Below, piece after piece: positions 26,847 to 36,880 of a stretch of 64,000 bases of DNA (position 1 is the stretch's first letter; each line of letters opens with the position of its first letter). This DNA is from Trichococcus patagoniensis. Lineage in GTDB: Bacteria > Bacillota > Bacilli > Lactobacillales > Aerococcaceae. The position numbers and the translations under genes are program-made. The notes beneath the pieces are model-generated. The model ran no database searches. It was not told the DNA's origin and saw only the letters and a program-made list of their open reading frames with translations. The DNA is taken from assembly GCF_003051085.1 (NCBI RefSeq), contig NZ_QAOM01000007.1, forward strand, positions 62,001 to 126,000. The letters run 5' to 3'.

Positions 26847-28145
26847 TTGACACTTATCACAATGGATCAAGCGAAAGAATATTTAGGGCAAGAGATTTCC
26901 ATTGGTGCTTGGGTTACCAACAAAAGAAGCAGCGGAAAAATCGCCTTTCTGCAATTACGTGACGGCGCTCATTATTTCCAAGGCATCGTTATGAAAAATG
27001 ATGTCGGCGAAGAGTTGTTTGACGTCGCAAAATCGCTGACGCAAGAAACTTCTTTGATCGTCAAAGGGATCATCCAAGAAGATACCCGTTCGAAGCTTGG
27101 CTACGAATTGCTCGTCACCGGTATCGAAGTGCTGGGAGAGAGCCAAGATTATCCGATTACGCCTAAAGAGCACGGAACAGATTTCCTGATGGATCATCGT
27201 CATCTATGGCTGCGTTCATCCAGACAGCACGCCATCATGAAGATCCGGAACGAAATCATCCGCGCTACTTATGAATTCTTCAATCAAGAAGGCTTCATCA
27301 AGGTGGATCCGCCGATTCTGACCGGCAGCGCACCTGAAGGGACGACCGAGCTGTTCCATACCAAGTATTTCGATGAGGAAGCATACTTGTCCCAGAGTGG
27401 ACAGTTGTATATGGAAGCGGCAGCGATGGCCTTCGGAAAAGTATTTTCATTCGGTCCGACATTCCGTGCCGAAAAATCGAAGACGCGCCGCCATCTGATC
27501 GAATTTTGGATGATGGAGCCGGAAATGGCTTTCATGCATCAGGACCAAAGTCTGGAAGTTCAGGAAAAATATGTCGCTTATCTGGTCCAATCGGTGCTGG
27601 ATAATTGTGATATCTACTTGGATACGCTGGAGCGCGACAAGGAATTGCTGAAAAAATACACGCAATTGCCGTACGAGCGCATCAGCTATGATGATGCCGT
27701 GGCCTTATTGAACGCAAATGGATTCGATGATATCGTCTGGGGCGATGATTTTGGTTCGCCTCATGAAACCTTTATTGCGAACCAATCGGAAAGACCGGTA
27801 TTTATCCTCAATTACCCGAAGGCGATCAAGCCTTTCTACATGAAAGAGCATCCCGATCGTCCGGAAGTCGTTCTGTGCGCGGATATGATCGCTCCGGAAG
27901 GATACGGAGAAATAATCGGCGGTAGCGAACGTGAAGTGGACTACCAACGCTTAAGCGAACAGATCGAGAAATTCGGGCTGAGCAAGGATGACTATGCATG
28001 GTATTTGGATCTGCGCAAATACGGTTCAGTGCCGCATTCCGGATTCGGACTGGGACTTGAAAGAATGGTGACTTGGATCTCCGGAACCGAACACATCCGT
28101 GAGTCGATTCCGTTCCCGCGTCTACTGAACAGGATCTACCCTTAA
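26847..28145 (+). CDS. asnS: Asparaginyl-tRNA synthetase
   Basis: Class IIb synthetase of 432 residues that charges tRNA-Asn. An N-terminal OB-fold anticodon-binding domain ([22 protein letters not shown]) precedes the catalytic domain with motif 2 ([20 protein letters not shown]) and motif 3 ([15 protein letters not shown]). The start is TTG at 26847 behind AAAGGGG; an in-frame ATG at 26862 is a weaker alternative. A hairpin terminator follows. Confidence 0.96.
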   Translation: MTLITMDQAKEYLGQEISIGAWVTNKRSSGKIAFLQLRDGAHYFQGIVMKNDVGEELFDVAKSLTQETSLIVKGIIQEDTRSKLGYELLVTGIEVLGESQDYPITPKEHGTDFLMDHRHLWLRSSRQHAIMKIRNEIIRATYEFFNQEGFIKVDPPILTGSAPEGTTELFHTKYFDEEAYLSQSGQLYMEAAAMAFGKVFSFGPTFRAEKSKTRRHLIEFWMMEPEMAFMHQDQSLEVQEKYVAYLVQSVLDNCDIYLDTLERDKELLKKYTQLPYERISYDDAVALLNANGFDDIVWGDDFGSPHETFIANQSERPVFILNYPKAIKPFYMKEHPDRPEVVLCADMIAPEGYGEIIGGSEREVDYQRLSEQIEKFGLSKDDYAWYLDLRKYGSVPHSGFGLGLERMVTWISGTEHIRESIPFPRLLNRIYP

Positions 28146-28178
28146 CCAGGGCGTTTCACGCATCTGAATTTAATCACA

Positions 28179-28230
28179 ACAGAATGGGAGTGGGGCAAAT
28201 AGCAGCTATTTGTTCCACTTTCTGTTTTTC
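28179..28230 (+). terminator. Terminator after asnS
   Basis: A long imperfect hairpin with ACAGA/TCTGT, AGTGG/CCACT and CAAATAG/CTATTTG segments, followed by TTTTT. Confidence 0.75.
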
Positions 28231-28250
28231 TAAAGGAGTTTTTTGATATA

Positions 28251-28958
28251 ATGTCATACAATGAATTAACCAAATGGATCGAATCGGGGCAGACGCTGAT
28301 CCCTAATTTTTTGCTGCAGAACTACAAAAGGATCGGGCTTGCGGATACGGAATTCATCTTTGTGCTGCAGCTGAAAGCTTACATCGATAAGAACATACCG
28401 TTTCCGAATCTGGCACTGATCGCCGAAAATATGGGCATTGCCGAAAGGGATGTCTTTTCCTTGCTGCATAATCTGATGCAGAAGCAAATGATCTTGATGG
28501 AGACGAAAAATGATCTGGCCGGCAAAGTGGAGGATTCCTATTCCTTGGATCCGATCTATCAACGGCTTTTCCAATTGATGGAACGTTCCGAGAAAAAACA
28601 GCCCATCCAGCAACAGGGTAAGAATATCATGACCATGTTTGAGCAGGAATTCGGGCGGAACTTATCCCCCATCGAGATGCAGACTATTGCGAGCTGGATC
28701 GATATGGACCACTATCCGCTCGAATTGATCGAATCAGCTTTGAAAGAAGCGGTGTTGAATCGCGTTTACAGCCTGAAATACATCGACCGCATCCTTTTGG
28801 CATGGGAGAAGAAAAACATCAAAAGCGTAAAAGATCTGATCCAGCAGCAATCGACGCGGCCCCAAAGCAATCAGGACAAGTTCGATGAAAAAGCAAGGAC
28901 GGATGTGCCGATGGAAGTGCCATTGTACAATTGGCTGGACACTGACGCGGACGCATAG
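28251..28958 (+). CDS. dnaD: DNA replication initiation protein DnaD
   Basis: DnaD acts with DnaB/DnaI in loading the replicative helicase in Firmicutes. The 235 residues comprise the N-terminal winged-helix oligomerisation domain (about 1-100) and the C-terminal DnaD domain (about 130-200) with the conserved FGRNLSPIEMQTIASWID and YIDRILLAWEKKNI motifs. It is followed 12 bases later by nth, as in B. subtilis. The ATG follows AAAGGAG. Confidence 0.93.
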   Translation: MSYNELTKWIESGQTLIPNFLLQNYKRIGLADTEFIFVLQLKAYIDKNIPFPNLALIAENMGIAERDVFSLLHNLMQKQMILMETKNDLAGKVEDSYSLDPIYQRLFQLMERSEKKQPIQQQGKNIMTMFEQEFGRNLSPIEMQTIASWIDMDHYPLELIESALKEAVLNRVYSLKYIDRILLAWEKKNIKSVKDLIQQQSTRPQSNQDKFDEKARTDVPMEVPLYNWLDTDADA

Positions 28959-28970
28959 GTGAGGTGAAAT

Positions 28971-29618
28971 ATGTTATCGAAAAGAAAGACTGTAGAAGCG
29001 CTGGATGAGATGGCGGCGCTGTTCCCGAACGCGCAGTGCGAACTGCTGCATCAGAACGTGTTTCAGCTTTTGATTGCGACACTTCTCAGCGCCCAGGCAA
29101 CAGATGTTTCCGTCAACAAAGTTACGCCTAGCCTGTTCGGCCGATTCCCCACGCCCGAGGCTTTCGTTGCGGCCCCACTCGAGTCGATCATGCAGGAAAT
29201 CAGGACGATCGGCTTGTACAGAAACAAAGCCGCCAACATCCAAAAATGCTGTAAAATGCTGCTGGAGGACTTCGGCGGCGAAGTGCCGCGCACCTTGGAG
29301 GAACTGACCAAGTTGCCCGGAGTAGGGCGCAAAACAGCAAATGTCGTAATGAGTGTCGGTTTCCATATCCCGGCGATCGCGGTGGATACCCATGTGGAAC
29401 GGATATCCAAACGACTGCGCATCGCTCCCCAGAAAGCATCGGTTCTGGAAGTGGAAGAGTTGCTGATGAAAAAAATTCCGAAGGAGCGATGGTCCGATGC
29501 GCATCACCAGATGATTTTTTTCGGCAGGTATCATTGCACAGCCAGAAATCCCAAGTGCGACGTTTGCCCGTTGCTTTCGATGTGCCAGGAAGGGCAGAAG
29601 CGTTTGGGTTTGAAATGA
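28971..29618 (+). CDS. nth: Endonuclease III
   Basis: A DNA glycosylase/AP-lyase that removes oxidised pyrimidines. The 215 residues show the helix-hairpin-helix LTKLPGVGRKTANVVMS with the catalytic Lys, the catalytic Asp in AVDTHVERIS, and the [4Fe-4S] ligand set C-x6-C-x2-C-x5-C in CTARNPKCDVCPLLSMC. ATG follows GAGGTGAA. It converges on ponA across a shared terminator. Confidence 0.97.
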   Translation: MLSKRKTVEALDEMAALFPNAQCELLHQNVFQLLIATLLSAQATDVSVNKVTPSLFGRFPTPEAFVAAPLESIMQEIRTIGLYRNKAANIQKCCKMLLEDFGGEVPRTLEELTKLPGVGRKTANVVMSVGFHIPAIAVDTHVERISKRLRIAPQKASVLEVEELLMKKIPKERWSDAHHQMIFFGRYHCTARNPKCDVCPLLSMCQEGQKRLGLK

Positions 29619-29647
29619 AACGGACAAGCGCAGCTTGCAGCATCAAT

Positions 29648-29693
29648 AAAAAAAACAGCCAGCTCCCGATTTAAAGGAACTGGCTGTTTTTTT
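29648..29693. terminator. Bidirectional terminator between nth and ponA
   Basis: AAAAAACAGCCAG and CTGGCTGTTTTTTT form a strong stem with internal TCC/GGA pairs; A-run and T-run on the two sides serve both converging genes. Confidence 0.93.
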
Positions 29694-32265
29694 ATGGATT
29701 CTGAGTTGCTTCTTCATCATCCTTTGCAACGGAGGATGCTTGGTCGCTTTCCGCTGAAGAGCTGGATGATGATGAAGAAGAGGAGTCGCTTGCTTCGTCG
29801 TCTTTGGAATCCTCTTCGGACGATTCTTGCGCCGGATCGGCAATGGTCAATTGGATGGTTGAAGCAGGTGATGTGCTTGAGCCAATTTTGACGAGCAACG
29901 AAATCGTGATTGTGCCTTTATCAGGATTGTCAATGACGACTTTGGTATCTGTTGTCGTTTCGGATGCGCCGCCTGCTGTCACTGTGTATTGCGCTTGTGC
30001 GTTGGAGTCGGTGCCGCTGGCTGAATATTTATCCCATTCGACGGTCAATTCGTCCTTATCGGTATTGTAGCTGGCCTTCAAACCGGAAGGAGCCAACAGC
30101 GTCACACCGTATTTCTTGGAAGTGGAAGTAGGTTCCGTGCCTTTTACGAAAAGTTCAGTGGCAATCAGGCTGCTCGGCGTATTCGGGCCGGGCTTCAAAA
30201 TTGGGTCTGTGTACTTTTCGATCGAGACTTTGCTTACCGATGCAGGAAGCGTCCAATCGGCGTAATCGGTATCCTCGGAGACGTAGGACATCAATTCACG
30301 GTAAATATCGCGCGTCAGACTTTGTGTCTGGTAGTCCAAAAAGTTTCCATATTCTTTGGAATTGTCATAACCGACCCATACTGAGATGGAATAGCTGGTT
30401 GAATAACCGGCGAACCAGGCATCCGGAGCGGCATAAGGCACGTTTGTACCGCCGACTGCTGCCAATTCGTCATCCGTGTAGTTGGTTGTCCCGGTTTTGC
30501 CGGCCTGCGGCAATCCGGAAATCTGGGCGTTTGTTGCCGTTCCTTCGGTGATGACGTCCTTCAGCATGTCGGTGATCATGTAGGCGGTGGATTCCTTCAT
30601 CGCCTCGGTTCCGTTCGCTTCGAAAGTGAATTCTTCACCTTCCGCAGTAGTCACGGATCGGACCGTGTAGGGCTCGTAATAAGTGCCTCCGTTTGCGAAG
30701 GCCGCGTAAGCTGCGGAAAGCTCAATCGGTGTCACTTCGCCGCCGATGGCATTGGATTCAACCAAATATTCCTGACCATCATTCGTGATCGTGATGCCCA
30801 ATTTTTGCAGGAAGGAAAAGGCGTTATCCGCGCCGACATCCTGAAAAGTCTTCAAAGCCGGAATGTTGCGCGAATCGACCAATGCTTCGCGGATGGTCTG
30901 ATCGCCTTTATACTTGTTGTCGTAGTTGTTGATTTCACTGCCGTCGGAGTAACTGTATTCCTCGTCGACGACCAACGTGCCGGTCGAGTAATCCAAATAT
31001 TCGATTGCCGGTCCGTAGACCGCCAATGGTTTCATCGTCGAACCGATGCTGCGCTCAAGTGTAGAGGCGCGATTGAGCCCAAGCTGGACATTTTGGTTGC
31101 GCCCACCGATGACTGCCTGGATGGCGCCGGTGTTGACATCGACCATGGAAACACCAGTCTGCAGCAGGTCGTCAGGGAATTCGATATAGTCGTAAGTATT
31201 CACGATATCGTACAGATGCTGCTGCGCATCCATATCGATGTTGGTCGTGATCGTCAGTCCGCCTTCGTAGACGTCCAAGCCGGTTTTCTCCGTGACTTCA
31301 TCGATTACGAGTTGGATGTAAGGGTCAATCACCAAGGACGTGTTGACATCGCCAGAGTGATCGAGGATGCTGCCTTGTATTTGAACCATTTTTGCCTCAG
31401 CACTTTCTTCGGCTGTGATTTTTTCGTTCTCGACCATCATGTCCAGAACAAGGTCGCGTCTGGCCTGAGTGTCCACCGCGTTAGTGATTGGGTCATACAA
31501 GGAAGGGGCTTGCGGCATGCCCGCTAAAGTGGCTGCTTCAGCGAGTGTCACATCGGTGATGGATTTGCCGTAAAAGTATTCAGCAGCCGTTCCCATACCG
31601 TAGACATTGTTGGACATGTAGACTTTGTTGATGTAGAATGCCAAAATCTCATCTTTGGTATATTCGCGTTCCAGTTTCATGGACATCCAGGCTTCCTGAG
31701 CTTTTCGTTCCAAGGTCTGGTCTTCGGAACTGGTTGAAAAATAGGATAATTTAATCAATTGCTGGGTGATGGTGCTTCCGCCTTGCGAGATGCCGCCTTG
31801 CTGGAGGTTCGCGAACAGGGCGCCGATGATCCGGATCGGATCGACGCCGTTATGATCGTAGAAACGTTGATCCTCTATCGATACGATGGCGTCCTTCAAG
31901 ACTTGCGGGATTTCTTCAGGGGTGACCAATGTCCGGTTCTGATCGTTTCCGCCGATTTCCTTGATTTCGTTTCCGTCGGCATCCAAAATGGTCGATGCCA
32001 CCGTTCCGATCAACTTCTCTTCGGTCAGTTCGGGAGCGGAGGAAACATAGTAGAAGAAGAGTCCTGCTCCGGAAGCGAGTCCGATCATCCCCAAGGCCAA
32101 AACACCGAAGAACATTTTCTTCCAGAGCGGCATCCCGGTTTTCTTCGTCTTCGCTTTCGTTTTCGCCTTCACGGCCGTTTTGCGGGGGCCTTGCGTTGTT
32201 CCGTTCTTCTTCCTGTTGTTTGCGCGTGATCGTGTATTATTGCCTTCATTCGGCATGTGGTTCAC
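29692..32265 (-). CDS. ponA: Class A penicillin-binding protein 1A
   Basis: A bifunctional peptidoglycan synthase of 857 residues. A basic cytoplasmic tail is followed by one membrane helix (about 49-73), a GT51 glycosyltransferase domain (EDQRFYDHNGVDP with the catalytic Glu; GGSTITQQLIK), and a transpeptidase domain with nucleophile Ser409 in GSTMKP, SRN, and KTGTTNYTDD. A fibronectin-like domain and a tail of Ser/Asp/Glu repeats end it. The start follows AAGAGGTGA. It lies seven bases after recU in the same orientation, the conserved Firmicute recU-ponA operon. Confidence 0.96.
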   Translation of the reverse strand: MNHMPNEGNNTRSRANNRKKNGTTQGPRKTAVKAKTKAKTKKTGMPLWKKMFFGVLALGMIGLASGAGLFFYYVSSAPELTEEKLIGTVASTILDADGNEIKEIGGNDQNRTLVTPEEIPQVLKDAIVSIEDQRFYDHNGVDPIRIIGALFANLQQGGISQGGSTITQQLIKLSYFSTSSEDQTLERKAQEAWMSMKLEREYTKDEILAFYINKVYMSNNVYGMGTAAEYFYGKSITDVTLAEAATLAGMPQAPSLYDPITNAVDTQARRDLVLDMMVENEKITAEESAEAKMVQIQGSILDHSGDVNTSLVIDPYIQLVIDEVTEKTGLDVYEGGLTITTNIDMDAQQHLYDIVNTYDYIEFPDDLLQTGVSMVDVNTGAIQAVIGGRNQNVQLGLNRASTLERSIGSTMKPLAVYGPAIEYLDYSTGTLVVDEEYSYSDGSEINNYDNKYKGDQTIREALVDSRNIPALKTFQDVGADNAFSFLQKLGITITNDGQEYLVESNAIGGEVTPIELSAAYAAFANGGTYYEPYTVRSVTTAEGEEFTFEANGTEAMKESTAYMITDMLKDVITEGTATNAQISGLPQAGKTGTTNYTDDELAAVGGTNVPYAAPDAWFAGYSTSYSISVWVGYDNSKEYGNFLDYQTQSLTRDIYRELMSYVSEDTDYADWTLPASVSKVSIEKYTDPILKPGPNTPSSLIATELFVKGTEPTSTSKKYGVTLLAPSGLKASYNTDKDELTVEWDKYSASGTDSNAQAQYTVTAGGASETTTDTKVVIDNPDKGTITISLLVKIGSSTSPASTIQLTIADPAQESSEEDSKDDEASDSSSSSSSSSSAESDQASSVAKDDEEATQNP

Positions 32266-32272
32266 CTCTTAA

Positions 32273-32887
32273 TTATTTGATTGTGCGTTCAAGCATTTTA
32301 TCCACTGCATCCAGATAATCCAGTCGGGGATTGAATCCGTATGCCACTTCGATCCCGTTGTTCTCAATAAAAGCCAACGGAATCGATTTACGGCCATTAT
32401 TCAATGTATTCTCCCAAAAGTCAATCAGATAGGAACTGTTCAATAAGAAAACGCGGTTAAAGCAGGAAAACCGGATCAGTACGAACGTGATTCCTTGCTG
32501 TTGGATACACCTTTTCATGTGGACAATCTGGTGCTCGTGGAAGTTACTCAAAGGTATGGCTGTCTTATTTTTTGTTTCTTTGGCCTCAAAGTCCAGATAT
32601 AGACCATTGTAGACGCCGTTGTAATCGGTAGTGGAGGACTGCCGATAATAGGCTTCTTTTATGACGGCTGCGCTTCTTTTGGGGTAATCCACTTTGACGA
32701 CTTGGATAGGCGTCGGCTTTTTATGGATGACGGCTTTCCCTGATGAAAGGTAATGCTCATTGCTGCTGTTGATCTCTTCTTCAAGCGTCATTCCCCGGTT
32801 GCTGTATACGAAGTCTTTCCTCTTTGCAGTTTTCGGCAGATGCGACTCGGCATGGAACTTTTTGCCGTTCGGATAATTTACGGCCAC
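32273..32887 (-). CDS. recU: Holliday junction resolvase RecU
   Basis: A 204-residue structure-specific nuclease that cleaves four-way junctions during recombination and segregation. The active-site region TTDYNGVYNGLYLDFEAKET with its Asp, Glu and Lys is clear, and the N-terminal NRGMTLEEEIN is typical. The start is GTG, eight bases from GGGGGTGAT. It forms an operon with ponA and is divergent from tig. Confidence 0.95.
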   Translation of the reverse strand: MAVNYPNGKKFHAESHLPKTAKRKDFVYSNRGMTLEEEINSSNEHYLSSGKAVIHKKPTPIQVVKVDYPKRSAAVIKEAYYRQSSTTDYNGVYNGLYLDFEAKETKNKTAIPLSNFHEHQIVHMKRCIQQQGITFVLIRFSCFNRVFLLNSSYLIDFWENTLNNGRKSIPLAFIENNGIEVAYGFNPRLDYLDAVDKMLERTIK

Positions 32888-32909
32888 TGACGATCACCCC
32901 CATTGAATG

Positions 32910-32918
32910 ATTATACCA
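32910..32918 (-). promoter_or_regulatory. Extended -10 promoter for recU-ponA
   Basis: On the minus strand TGGTATAAT (hexamer complement at 32910-32915) is a consensus extended -10, about 20 bases before the recU start. Confidence 0.75.
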
Positions 32919-33023
32919 AAAACATATGCTGAAAGAAATCTAAGAAAGCATTAAAATCAAAGGTCAAAGCGTTGATAGCGGGCACATTTTTTGCACGAAT
33001 ACGGAATAATTAAGCACTTTTTG

Positions 33024-33052
33024 TTTACAACACCGCTTTTCTAGTGTAGTAT
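33024..33052 (+). promoter_or_regulatory. Promoter of tig
   Basis: TTTACA (33024-33029), 17 bases, TAGTAT (33047-33052), about 60 bases before the tig start. Confidence 0.75.
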
Positions 33053-33111
33053 TGGAGAGTGTGCAATATCAAATTAATTGCAATAAAATCAAGATTTTTG
33101 GAGGAAAGTAA

Positions 33112-34392
33112 ATGACTGCAAACTGGGAAAAAACAGGCACTAACGATGGTGTCTTAACATTTGAAATTTCAGAAGAAATCATCAAACAAGAAATGGATAA
33201 GGTCTTCAACAAAGTGAAAAAGAACGTTTCCGTTCCTGGATTCCGTAAAGGTAAAGTTCCTCGTCACGTATTCAACAATATTTATGGTGAAGAGTCTTTA
33301 TTCGAAGATGCATTGAATGGCGCTTTGCCTGATGCTTATTCACAAGCTATCGAAGAAGCTGGATTGGATCCTGTTTCTCAACCAAAAATTGACATCAAGA
33401 GCATGGAAAAAGGCCAACCTTGGGTCATCGCTGCTGAAGTTACAGTGAAACCTGAAGTGAAGCTTGGAGAATACAAAAATCTTAAAGTTGAAAAACAAGA
33501 CCGCATCGTTACCGATGAGGATGTAGAAAACAACTTGAAAGAAAAACAAGAGCGTCAAGCTGAATTAGTCCTTAAAGAAGAAGGCGCAGAACTTGGCGAC
33601 ACAGCTGTAATCGACTACGAAGGATTCGTTGACGGTGTGGCTTTTGAAGGCGGCAAAGATCAAAACCATTCTTTAGAGTTGGGATCTAATCAATTCATCC
33701 CAGGTTTCGAAGAACAATTGGTCGGCGTTAAAGCTGGAGAAGAAAAAGACGTTGTCGTTACTTTCCCTGAAGATTATCAAGCTGAAGATCTTAAAGGAAA
33801 AGAAGCTACGTTTAAAGTAATCGTACACGAAATCAAAACAAAACAATTACCTGCTTTGGATGACGAATTCGCAAAAGATGTCGATGAAGAAGTCGCATCA
33901 TTGGACGAATTGAAAGCTAAAATTCGCAAGGAATTGGAAGAAAGCAAAACGGCTGCAGCTGATGAAGCTGTTCAGGATCTAGCTTTGAGACAAGCAGTGG
34001 CAAATGCTGAAATCGTTGAATTGCCGCACGTAATGGTTCACGATGAAGTGCACCGTCAAATGGATCTTTTCCTGAATGATATGCAACGTCAAGGAATCTC
34101 TCCTGAATTGTACTACCAAATCACAGGTACTACTGAAAAAGACTTGCACGTCCAAATGGAATCTGATGCTGATGAACGCACGAAAACATCCCTAGTATTG
34201 GAGCAAATCATCAAAGATGAAAACATCGTCGTTTCTGAAGAAGAAGTCGCTGCAGAAATCGAAGAATTAGCAAAACAATACAACATGGATGCAGATCGTG
34301 TCCGTGGATTGGTCAGCCCTGATATGTTGACTAACGACATCCAAATGAAGAAAGCGATGAGCATCATCACTGATTCAGCAATCGAAGGATAA
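33112..34392 (+). CDS. tig: Trigger factor
   Basis: Ribosome-bound chaperone and peptidyl-prolyl isomerase of 426 residues. The ribosome-binding signature GFRKGKVPRHVF lies near residue 45, the FKBP-type domain at about 150-240 (GDTAVIDYEGFVDGVAFEGG), and the helical C-terminal arms follow. Codon use is noticeably biased to A/T-ending codons compared with its neighbours, typical of a highly expressed gene. Strong site GGAGGAAAG. Confidence 0.97.
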   Translation: MTANWEKTGTNDGVLTFEISEEIIKQEMDKVFNKVKKNVSVPGFRKGKVPRHVFNNIYGEESLFEDALNGALPDAYSQAIEEAGLDPVSQPKIDIKSMEKGQPWVIAAEVTVKPEVKLGEYKNLKVEKQDRIVTDEDVENNLKEKQERQAELVLKEEGAELGDTAVIDYEGFVDGVAFEGGKDQNHSLELGSNQFIPGFEEQLVGVKAGEEKDVVVTFPEDYQAEDLKGKEATFKVIVHEIKTKQLPALDDEFAKDVDEEVASLDELKAKIRKELEESKTAAADEAVQDLALRQAVANAEIVELPHVMVHDEVHRQMDLFLNDMQRQGISPELYYQITGTTEKDLHVQMESDADERTKTSLVLEQIIKDENIVVSEEEVAAEIEELAKQYNMDADRVRGLVSPDMLTNDIQMKKAMSIITDSAIEG

Positions 34393-34642
34393 GAAAAGTT
34401 GAAACAGAATAAAGAGATCGGGGCATTGTCTTCCATAGTCAGTGTCCCATCTGTTTATATTCAGGGATATATTCGGGCTGTAACCCCACAAGGTAAACGA
34501 ATCATATTCTTTTTCAATTTTTCCTTTCTGTGTTAAGATGTAAACCGTTCGAAAGCGGTCAGGATCAACGCGCCACAACAATTGGCGGATCCTGGTAAGT
34601 TCTGCTGGATCGGAAAGTAAGTATATAGGGAGGAGAATGATT
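34393..34642 (+). promoter_or_regulatory. tig-clpX spacer: weak hairpin, clpX promoter and leader stem
   Basis: A G-U-containing hairpin GGGGCATTG/CAGTGTCCC (34420-34446) may weakly terminate tig. The clpX promoter is TTTTCA (34511-34516), 17 bases, extended -10 TGTTAAGAT ending at 34539. Its leader holds ACCGTT/AAGCGGT and CAGGATC...GGATCCTG with inner GCGCC/GGCG. I see no CtsR tandem heptads or CIRCE element. Confidence 0.55.
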
Positions 34643-35890
34643 GTGTTCCATGATGAAAGTGTCGGGACAATACATTGTTCATTCTGCGGAAAATCTCAGG
34701 ACCAAGTGAAAAAGATCATTGCGGGGCCGGATGTATATATTTGTAATGAGTGTGTAGATTTATGCAAAGAGATCATCGAAGAAGAGATCTATGCACCAAG
34801 CGAAGCGGTATTCACCGAGGTGCCAAAACCACAGGAAATCCAAAAGATTTTGGGCGAATATGTGATTGGTCAAGAAAAAGCCAAACGGACGCTGTCTGTA
34901 GCGGTCTATAACCACTACAAGCGTATCGGCCAAATGAGCATGATGTCAGAAGACGATAATGTAGAGTTACAAAAAAGTAATATTTGTTTGATAGGCCCGA
35001 CAGGTTCGGGTAAAACGTTCCTTGGCCAAACATTGGCGCGTATCCTGGATGTCCCATTTGCGATTGCAGATGCGACAAGTTTGACGGAGGCCGGCTATGT
35101 TGGGGAAGATGTTGAAAATATCCTCTTGAAGTTGCTTCAGGCTGCCGAATTTGATGTCGAACGGGCTGAACGGGGAATCATCTACATCGACGAGATCGAT
35201 AAAATCGCCCGTAAAGGTGAAAATGTATCGATCACAAGAGACGTAAGTGGCGAAGGGGTTCAACAAGCGCTGCTTAAAATTTTGGAAGGCACTGTTGCGA
35301 ACGTTCCACCGCAAGGGGGCAGAAAACACCCGCAGCAAGAGTTCATCCAAATCGACACGACGAACATCCTGTTCATCGTTGGGGGTGCCTTTGACGGCAT
35401 CGAAACGATCGTGAAAGAGCGTCTTGGCGAGAAAGTCATCGGGTTCGGCTCGCCTCAAGCCAAACATTTGGAAGACAAGAGCATCATGCAGCAAATCATA
35501 CCGGAGGATTTATTGAAATTCGGTTTGATTCCTGAATTCATCGGTCGTTTACCGATAATGGCTGCGTTGGAAAAGTTGACAGAAGACGATTTGGTTCATA
35601 TTCTGACACAACCAAAAAATGCCTTGGTGAAACAATACAAAAAATTACTTGAGTTGGATGGCGTCGAATTGGTATTCGAAGATGACGCATTGCGCTCCAT
35701 CGCCAAAAAGGCACTGGAAAGAAACACTGGTGCCCGTGGATTGCGCTCCATCATCGAAAACATCATGCTGGACATCATGTTTGATATCCCTAGCAGAGAT
35801 GATGTCGTGAAGTGCGTCATAACGGATAACATAGTGAATGGCATCGGTGCGCCGATGCTGTTCGATGAAGACGGCAAACAGATCAACTAA
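34643..35890 (+). CDS. clpX: ATP-dependent Clp protease ATP-binding subunit ClpX
   Basis: AAA+ unfoldase that feeds substrates to ClpP. The 415 residues open with the C4 zinc finger ([10 protein letters not shown]...CNEC), then Walker [11 protein letters not shown], the pore loop GYVGEDVE, Walker [14 protein letters not shown], the IGF loop for ClpP docking (EKVIGFGSP), and [10 protein letters not shown] sensor II. GTG 34643 is nine bases from GGGAGGAG and reproduces the B. subtilis N-terminus; an ATG two codons earlier is too close to that site. Confidence 0.96.
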   Translation: MFHDESVGTIHCSFCGKSQDQVKKIIAGPDVYICNECVDLCKEIIEEEIYAPSEAVFTEVPKPQEIQKILGEYVIGQEKAKRTLSVAVYNHYKRIGQMSMMSEDDNVELQKSNICLIGPTGSGKTFLGQTLARILDVPFAIADATSLTEAGYVGEDVENILLKLLQAAEFDVERAERGIIYIDEIDKIARKGENVSITRDVSGEGVQQALLKILEGTVANVPPQGGRKHPQQEFIQIDTTNILFIVGGAFDGIETIVKERLGEKVIGFGSPQAKHLEDKSIMQQIIPEDLLKFGLIPEFIGRLPIMAALEKLTEDDLVHILTQPKNALVKQYKKLLELDGVELVFEDDALRSIAKKALERNTGARGLRSIIENIMLDIMFDIPSRDDVVKCVITDNIVNGIGAPMLFDEDGKQIN

Positions 35891-35910
35891 ACATGAGCTT
35901 GCGTTTGAAG

Positions 35911-35953
35911 TCCGGCGAATCAGACAATTTCCAATCTGATTTCCGGATTTTTT
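35911..35953 (+). terminator. Terminator after clpX
   Basis: TCCGG and AATCAGA pair with TCTGATT and CCGGA around a ten-base loop, followed by TTTTTT. Confidence 0.88.
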
Positions 35954-36035
35954 CGCATAATCATGGCAGTCGGTTGCAAAAATAGTTTTAAGCGTCGTTT
36001 CAATTGCAGACGGCTTTGAAAAGGAGTGAAAATAA

Positions 36036-36644
36036 ATGCACGTAAAAGATGCGGAAATCGTAATGAGCGCGGTCGATCCCAAACAATATCCAACCACTGG
36101 CTTTGCTGAAATCGCCTTGGCGGGACGGTCCAACGTGGGCAAGTCATCGTTCATCAATAAACTGATCAATCGCAAAGCGTTAGCACGGACATCAAGCAAA
36201 CCGGGGAAGACCCAGACTTTGAACTTCTACTTGATCAATAATTCATTTTATTTTGTGGATGTTCCGGGTTACGGCTATGCGAAAGTTTCGAAAACAGAAC
36301 GGGCGAAATGGGGCCAAATGTTGGAGACGTACTTCACACAAAGGGATACGTTGCGACATGTCTTTTTGATTGTCGATTTTCGTCACGAGCCTACCGAAGA
36401 CGATATTCAAATGAAGGATTTCATCGAATATTATAATCTTCCTTATTCGGTCATCGCCACCAAATGCGATAAAATACCGCGGGGGAAATGGAATCAACAT
36501 TTCTACCGCATCAAGAAAGCTTTGAATCTTCCCAGTGATGAGTCCTTGATCATGTTCTCAAAGGAGACGGGTGAGGGTTTTGAAAAAGCCTGGACCTTTA
36601 TTGAGGGAATATTGGCTGAGTATGATGAAGCGGCACAGGAATAG
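36036..36644 (+). CDS. ysxC: Ribosome biogenesis GTP-binding protein YsxC/EngB
   Basis: A 202-residue essential GTPase for 50S assembly. G motifs: [14 protein letters not shown], the [14 protein letters not shown] switch [12 protein letters not shown], and TKCDKIP. AAGGAGTGA precedes the ATG. Following clpX is the conserved Firmicute order. A strong terminator ends the unit. Confidence 0.96.
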   Translation: MHVKDAEIVMSAVDPKQYPTTGFAEIALAGRSNVGKSSFINKLINRKALARTSSKPGKTQTLNFYLINNSFYFVDVPGYGYAKVSKTERAKWGQMLETYFTQRDTLRHVFLIVDFRHEPTEDDIQMKDFIEYYNLPYSVIATKCDKIPRGKWNQHFYRIKKALNLPSDESLIMFSKETGEGFEKAWTFIEGILAEYDEAAQE

Positions 36645-36659
36645 AGAAAACCAAGAGAA

Positions 36660-36704
36660 AAACAATGGGCAACATCCTACTATTGGATGTTGCCCATTGT
36701 TTGT
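36660..36704. terminator. Terminator after ysxC
   Basis: A perfect 18-base-pair stem: AAACAATGGGCAACATCC and its complement around TACTATT, with TTTGTTC after it. Confidence 0.88.
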
Positions 36705-36789
36705 TCATTCGTTATGATGGGTTAGACAAGGTGCTTGTCATCGGACTCAGCTCGCAGCTGGCCGCTGCAGTGACCAACCGAGAAAATAT

Positions 36790-36818
36790 TTGCATGTGTT
36801 GCGCAGATGTGGTAAAAT
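36790..36818 (+). promoter_or_regulatory. Promoter of dnaG-rpoD
   Basis: TTGCAT (36790-36795), 17 bases, extended -10 TGGTAAAAT with hexamer TAAAAT at 36813-36818; about 60 bases before the dnaG start. Confidence 0.7.
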
Positions 36819-36880
36819 CTAATTTGCATCTTTATGCGCGTTTTTATAAAATGAAGATATTTCTTCAAGGTGGGAGACAT

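Noticed and set aside
30805-31527. 240-codon plus-strand frame opposite ponA
   Set aside because: Mirror of codon structure in ponA; no family features or start signals.
36665-36880. 72-residue N-terminal extension of DnaG
   Set aside because: It would be translated from the ysxC terminator and across the dnaG promoter, and the family N-terminus begins at the TTG at 36881.
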